Assembly (NCBI GenBank): GCA_003484395.1
Contig: DNCV01000037.1
Coordinates: forward strand, 2,315-8,263
From: Dehalococcoidia bacterium
GTDB taxonomy: Bacteria > Chloroflexota > Dehalococcoidia > GIF9 > UBA5629
Reading direction: 5' to 3'
Length of the DNA: 5,949 nucleotides
How positions within the stretch are numbered: position 1 is the first letter of the stretch; each line of letters begins with the position of its first letter. Below the pieces are notes generated by a model. That model was not told where the DNA came from. It was given only the letters and a program-made list of their open reading frames with translations, and made no database searches. Below, piece by piece: positions 1-5,425 of this stretch. Position numbers and translations under genes: made by a program.

Positions 1-144
1 GCACTTCTATATTACACCCATGTGCCTATTCTTAATTTATTAGCGGAGAATAGTTGTCAGCGATCTACATCCCAATATGCAACGGGATGCAGTACAACAA
101 ACCCTCATTTATATTTTTTTGACGTTATATTCTTTTACACTAAT

Positions 145-171
145 AAAGCCTTCCGGAATGGGAGAGGCTTT
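145..171 (-). terminator. Probable intrinsic terminator of the FN3-module gene
   Basis: A 7-bp perfect inverted repeat (AAAGCCT at 145-151, AGGCTTT at 165-171) starts immediately after the TAG stop of the FN3 gene. The stem can be lengthened by TCC/GGA pairs across a one-base bulge. Read on the minus strand, the stem is followed by ATTAGTG, so the T-tract is short and interrupted. Position and shape fit a rho-independent terminator; the weak T-tract keeps confidence moderate. Confidence 0.5.
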
Positions 172-1215
172 CTACCGCCGTGCGCAGCCGCAGGAAAAGG
201 CGCTGGAGGATTCGGGAAATGTGGTGAAGTACCACGGCTGCGACCAATCAGAGATCATGCCGCTCCCTGACTGTCCTCTGACCCTCCAGAAGTACAGTGA
301 TTTCCAGGTTAACGCATCGGAAGGGACGTCGTAGTATGAAGAAGTGAGATTCGTCTCGCTGACGATGAGATTGGCAAAATCATTATCGGTGGCTATCTGA
401 ATGCCGTACCGCGTCATCTCCGGCGATTCATGCCATTGCATCCTCAGTGTCAGCGTCGAGACGATGGCATTGGAAACCGGCTCCGACAGTATCGGCGCTG
501 CCAGAGGGGGAGGCAATGTTGTGGCGGACGCCTCATTGGAGTAAGCCGAGTCTCCCGCTATGCCGTACGCTCGTATCCGATATGAATAGGTGGTGTCAGA
601 AATGAGATTGGTATCAATATAGCTGACCACGTTTGAACGTAAAGCCGTTACGAGGAAGTAGTCGCCGGATCCGGTTTTACGCTCGATTTTGAATTTGATC
701 TCGTTATCGGATTTATCTTCCCAGTTGAGAACAATCTGTCCGGGCAGGACAACTACAGCAGTCAGATTCTCGGGTTGGTTGGGCGGCAGGCTTGAAGTGG
801 TTCTGAAGTACGACATCGATGACCATGCGGAGGAAATGCCCGCGCTGTTTTGAGCGCTTACCCTCCAGTAATAGGCTGTGTTTCGGTTCAGGCCGGTGAC
901 ATCATAATATGGGTCTGTAATGTCTTTCTGTTCCAGGATGAGTTTGCTGAAACGATAGTCGGCTGCCATCTGGATGCTGAATGTTTCGTTGTCTGCGGAT
1001 GCTTGCCACTGTATTCTCGGTGTCAATGTATAAACGGTAGCGCCGTTGGCCGGCGACAGAGAGACGGGTGTGGAAGGGATTGATTCTGAGGCCTGCGCTG
1101 CCCCGGTAAACGCCACGTTAAAGGCGGATACTATTAGCGTAATAATAAGGAGAACCGCCACCAGGCGTGTCCTATCGGATTTCCCTGCCCGAGTATTCAT
1201 TGTGAAACGTGACAT
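172..1215 (-). CDS. Secreted protein with three fibronectin type III-like modules
   Basis: A 347-residue predicted exported protein. Residues 1-17 are basic, 18-36 hydrophobic, and an AQA|S signal peptidase I site falls after residue 42. Three beta-sandwich modules follow, at about 47-140, 145-233 and 239-332. Modules 1 and 3 share the same architecture: IQW or MQW, then an IQMA/IQIA-x-D-x-x-F stretch, YYDV, and YWRV/FWRV followed by W-S and a terminal F-x-T-T. Module 2 is closer to a classical FN3 domain (LNWEDKSDNE, YSYRIRAYG, YSNEASATT). Such modules are binding or spacer units of surface proteins; no catalytic domain, anchor, sortase motif or dockerin is visible, so the function is unknown. 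The last 12 residues (ending SCGCARR) are unrelated to the modules. ATG at 1215 gives the longest frame, but ATG at 1200 (residue 6) is an equal candidate; neither has a clear ribosome binding site. A terminator hairpin begins right after the stop. The gene appears monocistronic. Confidence 0.9.
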   Translation of the reverse strand: MSRFTMNTRAGKSDRTRLVAVLLIITLIVSAFNVAFTGAAQASESIPSTPVSLSPANGATVYTLTPRIQWQASADNETFSIQMAADYRFSKLILEQKDITDPYYDVTGLNRNTAYYWRVSAQNSAGISSAWSSMSYFRTTSSLPPNQPENLTAVVVLPGQIVLNWEDKSDNEIKFKIERKTGSGDYFLVTALRSNVVSYIDTNLISDTTYSYRIRAYGIAGDSAYSNEASATTLPPPLAAPILSEPVSNAIVSTLTLRMQWHESPEMTRYGIQIATDNDFANLIVSETNLTSSYYDVPSDALTWKSLYFWRVRGQSGSGMISDWSQPWYFTTFPESSSAFSCGCARR

Positions 1216-1222
1216 AATCTAT

Positions 1223-1251
1223 ATAGTAGCGTATATCCATGTATAGCACAA
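1223..1251 (-). promoter_or_regulatory. Weak candidate promoter for the FN3 gene
   Basis: On the minus strand, TTGTGC (1246-1251), a 17-bp spacer and TACTAT (1223-1228) have the geometry of a sigma-70 promoter, but only 3 of 6 and 4 of 6 bases match consensus. Transcription would start at about 1216, leaving almost no leader for the ATG at 1215 and about 16 nt for the ATG at 1200, which would favour the shorter protein. A second possible -10 with a TG extension (TGCTATACA) overlaps it. Confidence 0.3.
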
Positions 1252-1339
1252 TAGGGACGAATATGACCGATGATATTCTCGATATGCTCACGAGATCACA
1301 GAGAAAGGCAATTATTCCTGTTTAATCATTTTGATCGAA

Positions 1340-1372
1340 AGAATGCCTGCGCTAATGAAGAGCAGGCATTCT
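1340..1372 (-). terminator. Intrinsic terminator of the GIDE-LemA gene
   Basis: An 11-bp perfect stem (AGAATGCCTGC at 1340-1350 with GCAGGCATTCT at 1362-1372) encloses an 11-nt loop. On the minus strand the stem runs into TTTCGAT, giving a short T-rich tail; on the plus strand it is followed by ATGGCAAA, with no T-tract. It lies about 75 nt past the stop of the LemA-domain gene and so is assigned to that gene. It would also insulate the FN3 gene downstream. Confidence 0.7.
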
Positions 1373-1393
1373 ATGGCAAACAGATTTCGTGTG

Positions 1394-1410
1394 TCATGTT
1401 TTTAACATGA
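1394..1410. repeat. Perfect 7-bp inverted repeat with 3-nt centre
   Basis: TCATGTT-TTT-AACATGA forms a tight palindrome between the stop of the GIDE-LemA gene (1448) and its terminator. It could be a small 3' UTR hairpin or a protein-binding site; nothing shows which. It is short enough to be chance. Confidence 0.4.
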
Positions 1411-1447
1411 ATGTATTTGGTCCATAATGCAAATATTGGAATGCTGC

Positions 1448-2803
1448 TCAGGATTGAAAGTGTACCTGGACGGGAGCACGTTCGAATTCCGCCGTGCTCA
1501 TCAGCGATCGCGGATGAAAACCGGTGATCGTTGCCAGGAACCGGTCAGGGATAATCTCGAGACGGGTATTATAGAAAGTGACCACCTCGTTAAAATAATC
1601 GCGGGCTAATGCGATCCGCTGCTCTGTGTCCGTCAGCGCCTGCTGTAATTTTAAAAATGATTCATTGGCTTTCAATTCGGGGTAGCGTTCCACAACGGCA
1701 TGCAGCGACGGCGAGAAGCCTTTCATTTCCGGCACCCCGCTTTGCTCCGGTGTAATTGCCGCCTGTCCCCGCAGCGCTACCAGCAGACTCTGTACATCCC
1801 GTTCGTAGGATCGATATCCTTCCACAACCTGTATAAGGTTGGGAATCAGATCGCTCCGCCGCTTCAACTGCACGTCTACCTGAGACCATGCCTGCTCAAC
1901 ACGGTGACGGAGATTGACCAGACTGTTGTAAACGATCCAGAGCCAACTGAGGCCGAATATCACAAAAAATCCGCCGATGATCACGGTATACGGCTGCCAG
2001 CGTGCGGCAGAATCGAATCGTATAACGATATCCTGAACGACTATTCCGGCGACGGCGAGAATTAGTCCGAAAACCAGCCAGAACCAGAACCAGCGCCCGT
2101 AACTTTTGCTGATCTGCTTCTCCGTGTTGGTCGAGATCATGAACATCGGCGCGTTTTTATCGTAGGCGATCTCCGCAGCAATGATATCCTGCCGTTCCCG
2201 TGCCTGACCCAGCACGTAAAGCATGGCATCCAGGGGAATCGCGGTCTCCTCAAAACGGCGGCGATGTGTGGAGTTGGCTATCTCGGCTGACGGGCCTTTG
2301 CCGAAGTAGAGAGGATTGTCCCGCGAGCAGGTTTCGTCGAATGTCCTGATGCCGTGAATCGATGCTTTCTCAGGGAGAATGCGAATGATGCCCGTATCAT
2401 CCTGAAGATAGAACGGAATGGATTGATCGTCGCCGGCGACTTTCTTCCAGCCGCTCTCCGTGCGTATGCGGGTCTGCATGTGACCCTGTGCATCCCGATA
2501 CGTCTCAACGACCGTTCTCATCCAGTGCTCTTCTATATGCCAGGCATATTGTACGCATTGTTTTCCAGTGAGATAGCTTGTCAGCGGAGTTTCGGTTTTC
2601 GCCGTCCCTTTCAATTCCGTTAAGCCGATGAATACACCCCACGTCTTCGATGTCGGGAGGTCATCGATGAGGCGTTTACGCCGGAAATAGACGAATGCGC
2701 CGATGAGACAGCCGATGGAAAATAGACTGCCCAGAAGAACCGAAAGTATGGATAAAATACCTGAGTGCATGTTCGTGAAATGATACTTCCGGCAGCAATC
2801 CAT
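1448..2803 (-). CDS. Membrane protein: GIDE/MULAN-type domain fused to LemA domain
   Basis: A 451-residue protein with two recognisable halves. A transmembrane segment at about 16-40 is followed by RRKR, then a soluble region at about 48-235 that resembles the GIDE (MULAN-like) domain: WGVFIGLTELKG, LTGKQCVQYAWHIEE, a GWKKV strand and a DDTGIIRILPEKA strand. Two more transmembrane segments follow at about 238-259 and 272-292. Residues 292-450 are a typical LemA domain: YNSLVNLRHRVEQAWSQVDV, LKRRSDLIPNLI, ERYPELKANESFLKLQ, TEQRIALARDYFN and a C-terminal FERAPVQVHF. Stand-alone LemA proteins are about 190 residues, so the GIDE part is a large extension. In eukaryotic MULAN the GIDE domain precedes a RING E3 ligase finger; here there is no RING, and LemA occupies that place, so ligase activity should not be assumed. 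A role in the envelope is inferred. The start is uncertain: ATG at 2803 gives the longest frame, ATG at 2770 (residue 12) lies just before the first membrane segment, and neither has a good ribosome binding site. Confidence 0.9.
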   Translation of the reverse strand: MDCCRKYHFTNMHSGILSILSVLLGSLFSIGCLIGAFVYFRRKRLIDDLPTSKTWGVFIGLTELKGTAKTETPLTSYLTGKQCVQYAWHIEEHWMRTVVETYRDAQGHMQTRIRTESGWKKVAGDDQSIPFYLQDDTGIIRILPEKASIHGIRTFDETCSRDNPLYFGKGPSAEIANSTHRRRFEETAIPLDAMLYVLGQARERQDIIAAEIAYDKNAPMFMISTNTEKQISKSYGRWFWFWLVFGLILAVAGIVVQDIVIRFDSAARWQPYTVIIGGFFVIFGLSWLWIVYNSLVNLRHRVEQAWSQVDVQLKRRSDLIPNLIQVVEGYRSYERDVQSLLVALRGQAAITPEQSGVPEMKGFSPSLHAVVERYPELKANESFLKLQQALTDTEQRIALARDYFNEVVTFYNTRLEIIPDRFLATITGFHPRSLMSTAEFERAPVQVHFQS

Positions 2804-3140
2804 GTCAAAACATGCGCATGGGTATTTAATGTTTGGTAATTATCCCATGATGTCAAGTATCAAAATACCATTAATGCTTAAACGGTTTTTGTCTCATTTT
2901 CCTAGCTCGAAAGAATGTTCCATTGCATTTATGACATCTAAAACGAGCAATGATATGAAAACCTTTTCGCATATGAAAGCTGTTACTACCACCTCCCTTC
3001 ATACCGGTAATGCATTTGTCCTTCAAGAATATCGGCATAGGCTCGTTTCATGTGTTCCTCCGTTTAGTGATAGTCACGGAATACGACCGACATTTCAGTA
3101 TAAGCTATTTGCTGTCAAAAAAGAATTGGAATGAGGTAGG
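2804..3140. other. Intergenic region without a convincing gene
   Basis: These 337 bp separate the operon end (stop at 3141) from the GIDE-LemA gene. A 110-codon open frame exists on the plus strand (2802-3134), but it has no ribosome binding site, no recognisable motif and a low-complexity mix of S, H, K and M residues, so I do not call it a gene. A T-run on the minus strand (3118-3124) follows the operon stop, but no strong stem precedes it. A 7-bp inverted repeat (GGTATTT at 2821-2827, AAATACC at 2863-2869) surrounds the candidate promoter below. Confidence 0.5.
2828..2856 (-). promoter_or_regulatory. Candidate promoter for the GIDE-LemA gene
   Basis: A perfect TTGACA lies on the minus strand at 2851-2856, with AACATT at the 17-bp spacing (2828-2833), a poor -10 match. 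The predicted start near 2821 would give an 18-nt leader to the ATG at 2803. A better -10-like GATAAT sits too close to the -35 to be paired with it. Confidence 0.3.
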
Positions 3141-3401
3141 CTATCCCAGTTTGTCATATTCCGATATGGCTTGCGGGCATTCCTGAACGAGATCATTGGA
3201 GGATAGTTCCTCACCGGTCACATGCCGAATGTGTTTTTGCCTATCTGAACTTATATAGATAACATACAGCGGCTTTTTTCTGCCGATAAACAAAACTCCA
3301 TGGTCGTTTGTGTGCCAGTTGATCACCGTTTCAACGACGATGGCGACGTTTATACTATCGATTTTGCTGATTGGTTCTATATGTATTTTTTTCTTTTCCA
3401 T
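3141..3401 (-). CDS. Hypothetical 86-residue protein, last gene of the gerW operon
   Basis: I do not recognise this protein. It has a basic start (MEKKKIHIEP), alternating hydrophobic strands (INVAIVVETVINW, GVLFIG, PLYVIYISS) and a more acidic C-terminus ending EYDKLG. There is no signal peptide or membrane segment. The pattern suggests a small beta-rich alpha/beta fold, but that is only a reading of hydrophobicity. Its ATG lies inside the 3' end of the DUF2953 gene, with a 25-bp overlap in another frame, as in translationally coupled gene pairs; GGTG about 8 nt before the ATG is the only ribosome-binding-like element. Its being a gene rests on its length, its protein-like composition and its operon position. 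It could still be a spurious frame, although nothing else occupies 3141-3376. Confidence 0.6.
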   Translation of the reverse strand: MEKKKIHIEPISKIDSINVAIVVETVINWHTNDHGVLFIGRKKPLYVIYISSDRQKHIRHVTGEELSSNDLVQECPQAISEYDKLG

Positions 3402-3970
3402 CGTGTTTGCACCATACAGGCTATCAGTTTCAATGCCGGAGCGGAGAAAGCGAATCGAACTATCGGGGCAACCATGGAGATCGGGGTTATTTGAGCATCA
3501 CCGGATACCTCTCCTTTGATCAAAAATTCATCGGTAAAGCATGGTTGTATTGATATTGCATGGGGAAATGGTGGGTGCATGAACAATGTTGTCCACAAGG
3601 CCGCAGTAGCAATCTGCCATGTATCTGCCGGATCATCAAGGCCTAATCTGAGATCGATTGATAATTGTCGTATTCTGGTATGGGAGAGCGCCCTCTTCAA
3701 GAGGACAAATAGCTGGTGTCTGAAGCTTGTATTAAACAGTACCGATAGAGGAACTCTGAAAGCGTTTCGTTTCTTATGCTCTCGTTGTTTTTCAGAGTTC
3801 GTTTTCTTCTGTCCACTGATATCTTTTCTGATCAGACCGAAAAACCACCGTATTCGGAATGAGCAGGCTATCGAATCGGCTGCCGTCGCTTTCAGGCTGA
3901 AATTGAATGGAATACAGAGTAACAGAATGAGCAGTACCAGCAGGCAGATGAGGACAATGAAAAACCACAC
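3377..3970 (-). CDS. DUF2953 (YtfI-like) membrane-anchored protein
   Basis: A 197-residue protein with one N-terminal hydrophobic segment (about 3-22) and a soluble remainder. Family features are an early RIRWFFGLIRKD strand, a basic linker (about 54-69), and the conserved LRLGLDDPADTWQIATAALWT stretch centred on G110 and D112-D113, followed by ISIQPCF and FLIKGEVSG strands. This matches DUF2953, the family of B. subtilis YtfI, whose gene neighbours ytfJ (gerW) as here. Its molecular role is not established. The start is GTG at 3970, preceded by AAGGAAGGG within the last codons of the upstream gene at about 9 nt spacing; the gap to that gene's stop is only 6 nt, indicating co-transcription and probable translational coupling. 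Its end overlaps the next orphan gene by 25 bp. Confidence 0.87.
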   Translation of the reverse strand: MWFFIVLICLLVLLILLLCIPFNFSLKATAADSIACSFRIRWFFGLIRKDISGQKKTNSEKQREHKKRNAFRVPLSVLFNTSFRHQLFVLLKRALSHTRIRQLSIDLRLGLDDPADTWQIATAALWTTLFMHPPFPHAISIQPCFTDEFLIKGEVSGDAQITPISMVAPIVRFAFSAPALKLIACMVQTRWKRKKYI

Positions 3971-3976
3971 CTCAGC

Positions 3977-4360
3977 CTACCCTTCCTTATTTTTCTCCTT
4001 TTCCGCCCACTTATTCATGAATTTTTCCATGAGGTCGGGCATTTTCTCGGTGAATTTATCCAATGCCGATGCCACGCCTGTTTTTATGGGTTCAATACGG
4101 ACACCGTCCTTGTCGATGACAATCATGGCGATCGGCTTAACTCCTGCAGCGCCGCCCGTGCCCTCTCCCATTCCATCATTGCTTTTACTGTCGGATTTAT
4201 TGCTGCCCCCGCCTCCGGCGCCGAAACCAAATCCTACGCTCAACAGCGGGATGAGCGTTGTTCCATCGATTGTTATTGGTTCACCGACCACAGTTTTGCT
4301 GCCAAGTACTTTTTCGATTTCCCCAAGCGTTGTTTTTACAAGTCGCTCAATATCTTCCAT
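3977..4360 (-). CDS. GerW/YtfJ-family protein
   Basis: A 127-residue protein of the GerW (YtfJ) family. An amphipathic N-terminal helix (about 1-20) leads to TVVGEPITIDGTTLIPLLSV, the glycine-rich GFGFGAGGGG (43-52), a Ser/Lys/Asp/Gly-rich low-complexity insert (53-67), the second core strand pair GVKPIAMIVIDKDGVRIEPI (73-92) and a charged helix rich in Lys and Glu at the C-terminus. In B. subtilis, YtfJ/GerW is needed for spore germination, but homologues are widespread in non-spore-formers, so sporulation is not implied. The ATG at 4360 is chosen because AGGAGG (4370-4375) precedes it by 9 nt; an in-frame ATG at 4429 would add 23 residues unlike the family and lies upstream of the candidate transcription start. 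It is the first gene of a three-gene operon with the DUF2953 gene and the 86-residue orphan. Confidence 0.93.
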   Translation of the reverse strand: MEDIERLVKTTLGEIEKVLGSKTVVGEPITIDGTTLIPLLSVGFGFGAGGGGSNKSDSKSNDGMGEGTGGAAGVKPIAMIVIDKDGVRIEPIKTGVASALDKFTEKMPDLMEKFMNKWAEKEKNKEG

Positions 4361-4419
4361 AAGTAGTTTCCTCCTGAACCGGTTGTTTTTCTCTCCAATG
4401 TGTGTTTGCGTACTATTAG

Positions 4420-4448
4420 ATGGTAACACTCATTATTTATACCGTCAA
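4420..4448 (-). promoter_or_regulatory. Candidate promoter of the gerW-like operon
   Basis: On the minus strand, TTGACG (4443-4448, 5 of 6 to consensus) is followed after 17 bp by TACCAT (4420-4425, 4 of 6). The start would fall near 4413, giving a leader of about 50 nt that contains the AGGAGG site. TATAAA just downstream of the -35 is an alternative -10 with a worse partner. Confidence 0.4.
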
Positions 4449-4517
4449 TGGAAAATTCTGCTGACCATAGTTGATAAGAAAACAACTTTGTATTATTTTC
4501 ACTGGTATCAGGTGGTG

Positions 4518-4546
4518 ATAATAGCCTCATTTGAAGCGACTATTAT
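4518..4546. repeat. AT-rich inverted repeat between the flavoprotein and gerW-like genes
   Basis: ATAATAG (4518-4524) pairs with CTATTAT (4540-4546) across a 15-nt loop. It lies 40 nt past the flavoprotein stop. On the minus strand it is followed by ATCACCACC, with no T-tract, so it is a poor terminator in the direction needed. It may be a processing hairpin or chance. Confidence 0.35.
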
Positions 4547-4585
4547 TTGTGAAGGAAAAACTCGATATATGATTGCTGTGAAATA

Positions 4586-5158
4586 CTATATTCCCTTCAG
4601 CTTTTTCAACGTTGAAGCGATGGCTTTGCCGAAATCCCAGGCGGTATTCATTCCCTCTTCATCCTTCAGTACGTCTCCTTTATCACGGCCGAAGGCGATA
4701 TTCCAGTATACTGATGATCCGGGGATGATCATACCCTCGAAGAGAAACCAGAAATTGAGCTCTGCCAGCGTAAAGTTATGACCGATACGGCGCGCCACCA
4801 CCAGAGGCCCCCCGACCTTTCCTTTGAAAGCCTTGTTATTGTTTCGAGCGATATAGCCGGTACGCTCGCTGAAGGCCTTCATCAGTCCCGAAGCGGAGCC
4901 CATGTAGACGGGCGAGGATAGTATGATGCCGTCAGCCTGTTTCATTTTCAGATAAATTGGGAATACATCATCCTTGATGGAGCATTGTTCTCCTTTGGCG
5001 CAGGCCTTGCACGCATTGCAAGGACGTATGTCCAGCCCGGCCAGGCGGATAAGCTCCGTGTCTATGCCTTCTTCAGCGATGGCTTTGAGAGTATGAGCGG
5101 TCAATAGCTCGGTATTGCCGTTTAATCTCGGGCTGCCGACGATGCCGATGACGTTCAT
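4586..5158 (-). CDS. Iron-sulfur flavoprotein (Isf-like), flavodoxin/NADPH-dependent FMN reductase fold
   Basis: A 190-residue protein with a flavodoxin-like fold. The N-terminal GIVGSPRLNGNT (5-16) is the FMN phosphate-binding loop. C47, C50, C53 and C59 form a CX2CX2CX5C motif, the compact [4Fe-4S] ligand pattern of iron-sulfur flavoproteins such as Methanosarcina Isf. SSPVYMGSASGLMKAFSERT (81-100) is the second flavin-binding stretch and GKVGGPLVVARRIGHN (113-128) the third. Members pass electrons between ferredoxin or NAD(P)H and small acceptors, and Isf has been linked to reduction of oxygen or peroxide in anaerobes; the physiological partner here is unknown. GGAGG (5166-5170) lies 7 nt before the ATG. 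The gene is probably monocistronic, with two promoters upstream, and is followed by 225 bp before the gerW-like gene. Length is typical of the family. Confidence 0.93.
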   Translation of the reverse strand: MNVIGIVGSPRLNGNTELLTAHTLKAIAEEGIDTELIRLAGLDIRPCNACKACAKGEQCSIKDDVFPIYLKMKQADGIILSSPVYMGSASGLMKAFSERTGYIARNNNKAFKGKVGGPLVVARRIGHNFTLAELNFWFLFEGMIIPGSSVYWNIAFGRDKGDVLKDEEGMNTAWDFGKAIASTLKKLKGI

Positions 5159-5196
5159 AATGTAACCTCCGTGACTTATTGAATTCTTGAATTTCC

Positions 5197-5225
5197 ATTA
5201 TAGAACCGAATGGTGCAGCATTCAA
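5197..5225 (-). promoter_or_regulatory. Proximal sigma-70-type promoter of the flavoprotein gene
   Basis: On the minus strand, TTGAAT (5220-5225), a 17-bp spacer and a perfect TATAAT (5197-5202) form a good housekeeping promoter. Transcription would start near 5190, giving a leader of about 32 nt with the GGAGG site. Confidence 0.7.
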
Positions 5226-5273
5226 TATGATTATTTGGAGATGAGATTAGAAGGACATTTCCCATTTCAATTT

Positions 5274-5300
5274 GCAATGAGGCATCCTGACTTTCATTGC
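5274..5300 (-). other. Hairpin at the predicted 5' end of the distal flavoprotein transcript
   Basis: GCAATGA (5274-5280) pairs with TCATTGC (5294-5300) across a 13-nt loop. The stem begins about 5 nt after the predicted start of the distal promoter, so the longer transcript would carry a 5' hairpin. Possible roles are message stabilisation, attenuation or part of a small RNA; the sequence does not decide. Confidence 0.4.
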
Positions 5301-5311
5301 TCTTATCACCG

Positions 5312-5340
5312 ATAATATATCTACGGCATCTGGTTGTCAA
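5312..5340 (-). promoter_or_regulatory. Strong distal sigma-70-type promoter upstream of the flavoprotein gene
   Basis: A perfect TTGACA (5335-5340), exactly 17 bp and TATTAT (5312-5317, 5 of 6) make this the best promoter match in the window. It reads leftward toward the flavoprotein gene, starting near 5305, about 115 bp before the proximal start. It lies outside the IS remnant. Confidence 0.7.
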
Positions 5341-5425
5341 TAACCGTCTCTGAGCCCTGTAGCACTGAGAATCCTCGTCTATCGGCACTGGCGAAGCGCT
5401 CCATCCGAAAAGAGGCGATACCTCT

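Noticed and set aside
68..89. A 6-bp inverted repeat (CATCCC/GGGATG) near the left edge, considered as a terminator
   Set aside because: The stem is short, the loop is 10 nt and no T-tract follows on either strand; 1-171 otherwise shows nothing convincing.
119..147. TTGACG followed by TAATAA on the plus strand, considered as a promoter
   Set aside because: The -10 match is poor, it overlaps the FN3 terminator, and it would transcribe antisense through the FN3 gene with no plus-strand gene ahead.
1448..2803. Calling the GIDE-LemA protein an E3 ubiquitin ligase
   Set aside because: No RING finger or cysteine/histidine zinc-binding pattern is present; only the GIDE part resembles MULAN.
2802..3134. 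A 110-codon open frame on the plus strand in the gap between the orphan gene and the GIDE-LemA gene
   Set aside because: There is no real gene opposite it, so it deserved a look, but it has no ribosome binding site, no recognisable motif, no promoter in front, and overlaps the start of the GIDE-LemA gene.
4361..4429. A 23-residue N-terminal extension of the GerW-like protein from ATG 4429
   Set aside because: An AGGAGG site at ideal spacing supports ATG 4360, the extension does not resemble the family, and the candidate transcription start lies downstream of 4429.
3516..4781. A 421-codon open frame on the plus strand antisense to the DUF2953, gerW-like and flavoprotein genes
   Set aside because: It lies opposite three genes with clear family motifs and crosses their intergenic region; its translation is Ser/Pro/Leu-rich with no domain, and it has no ribosome binding site. 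It is a by-product of codon use on the other strand.
5176..5388. A 70-codon open frame on the minus strand upstream of the flavoprotein gene
   Set aside because: It runs through both promoters and the leader hairpin, shows no family motif, and has no ribosome binding site.
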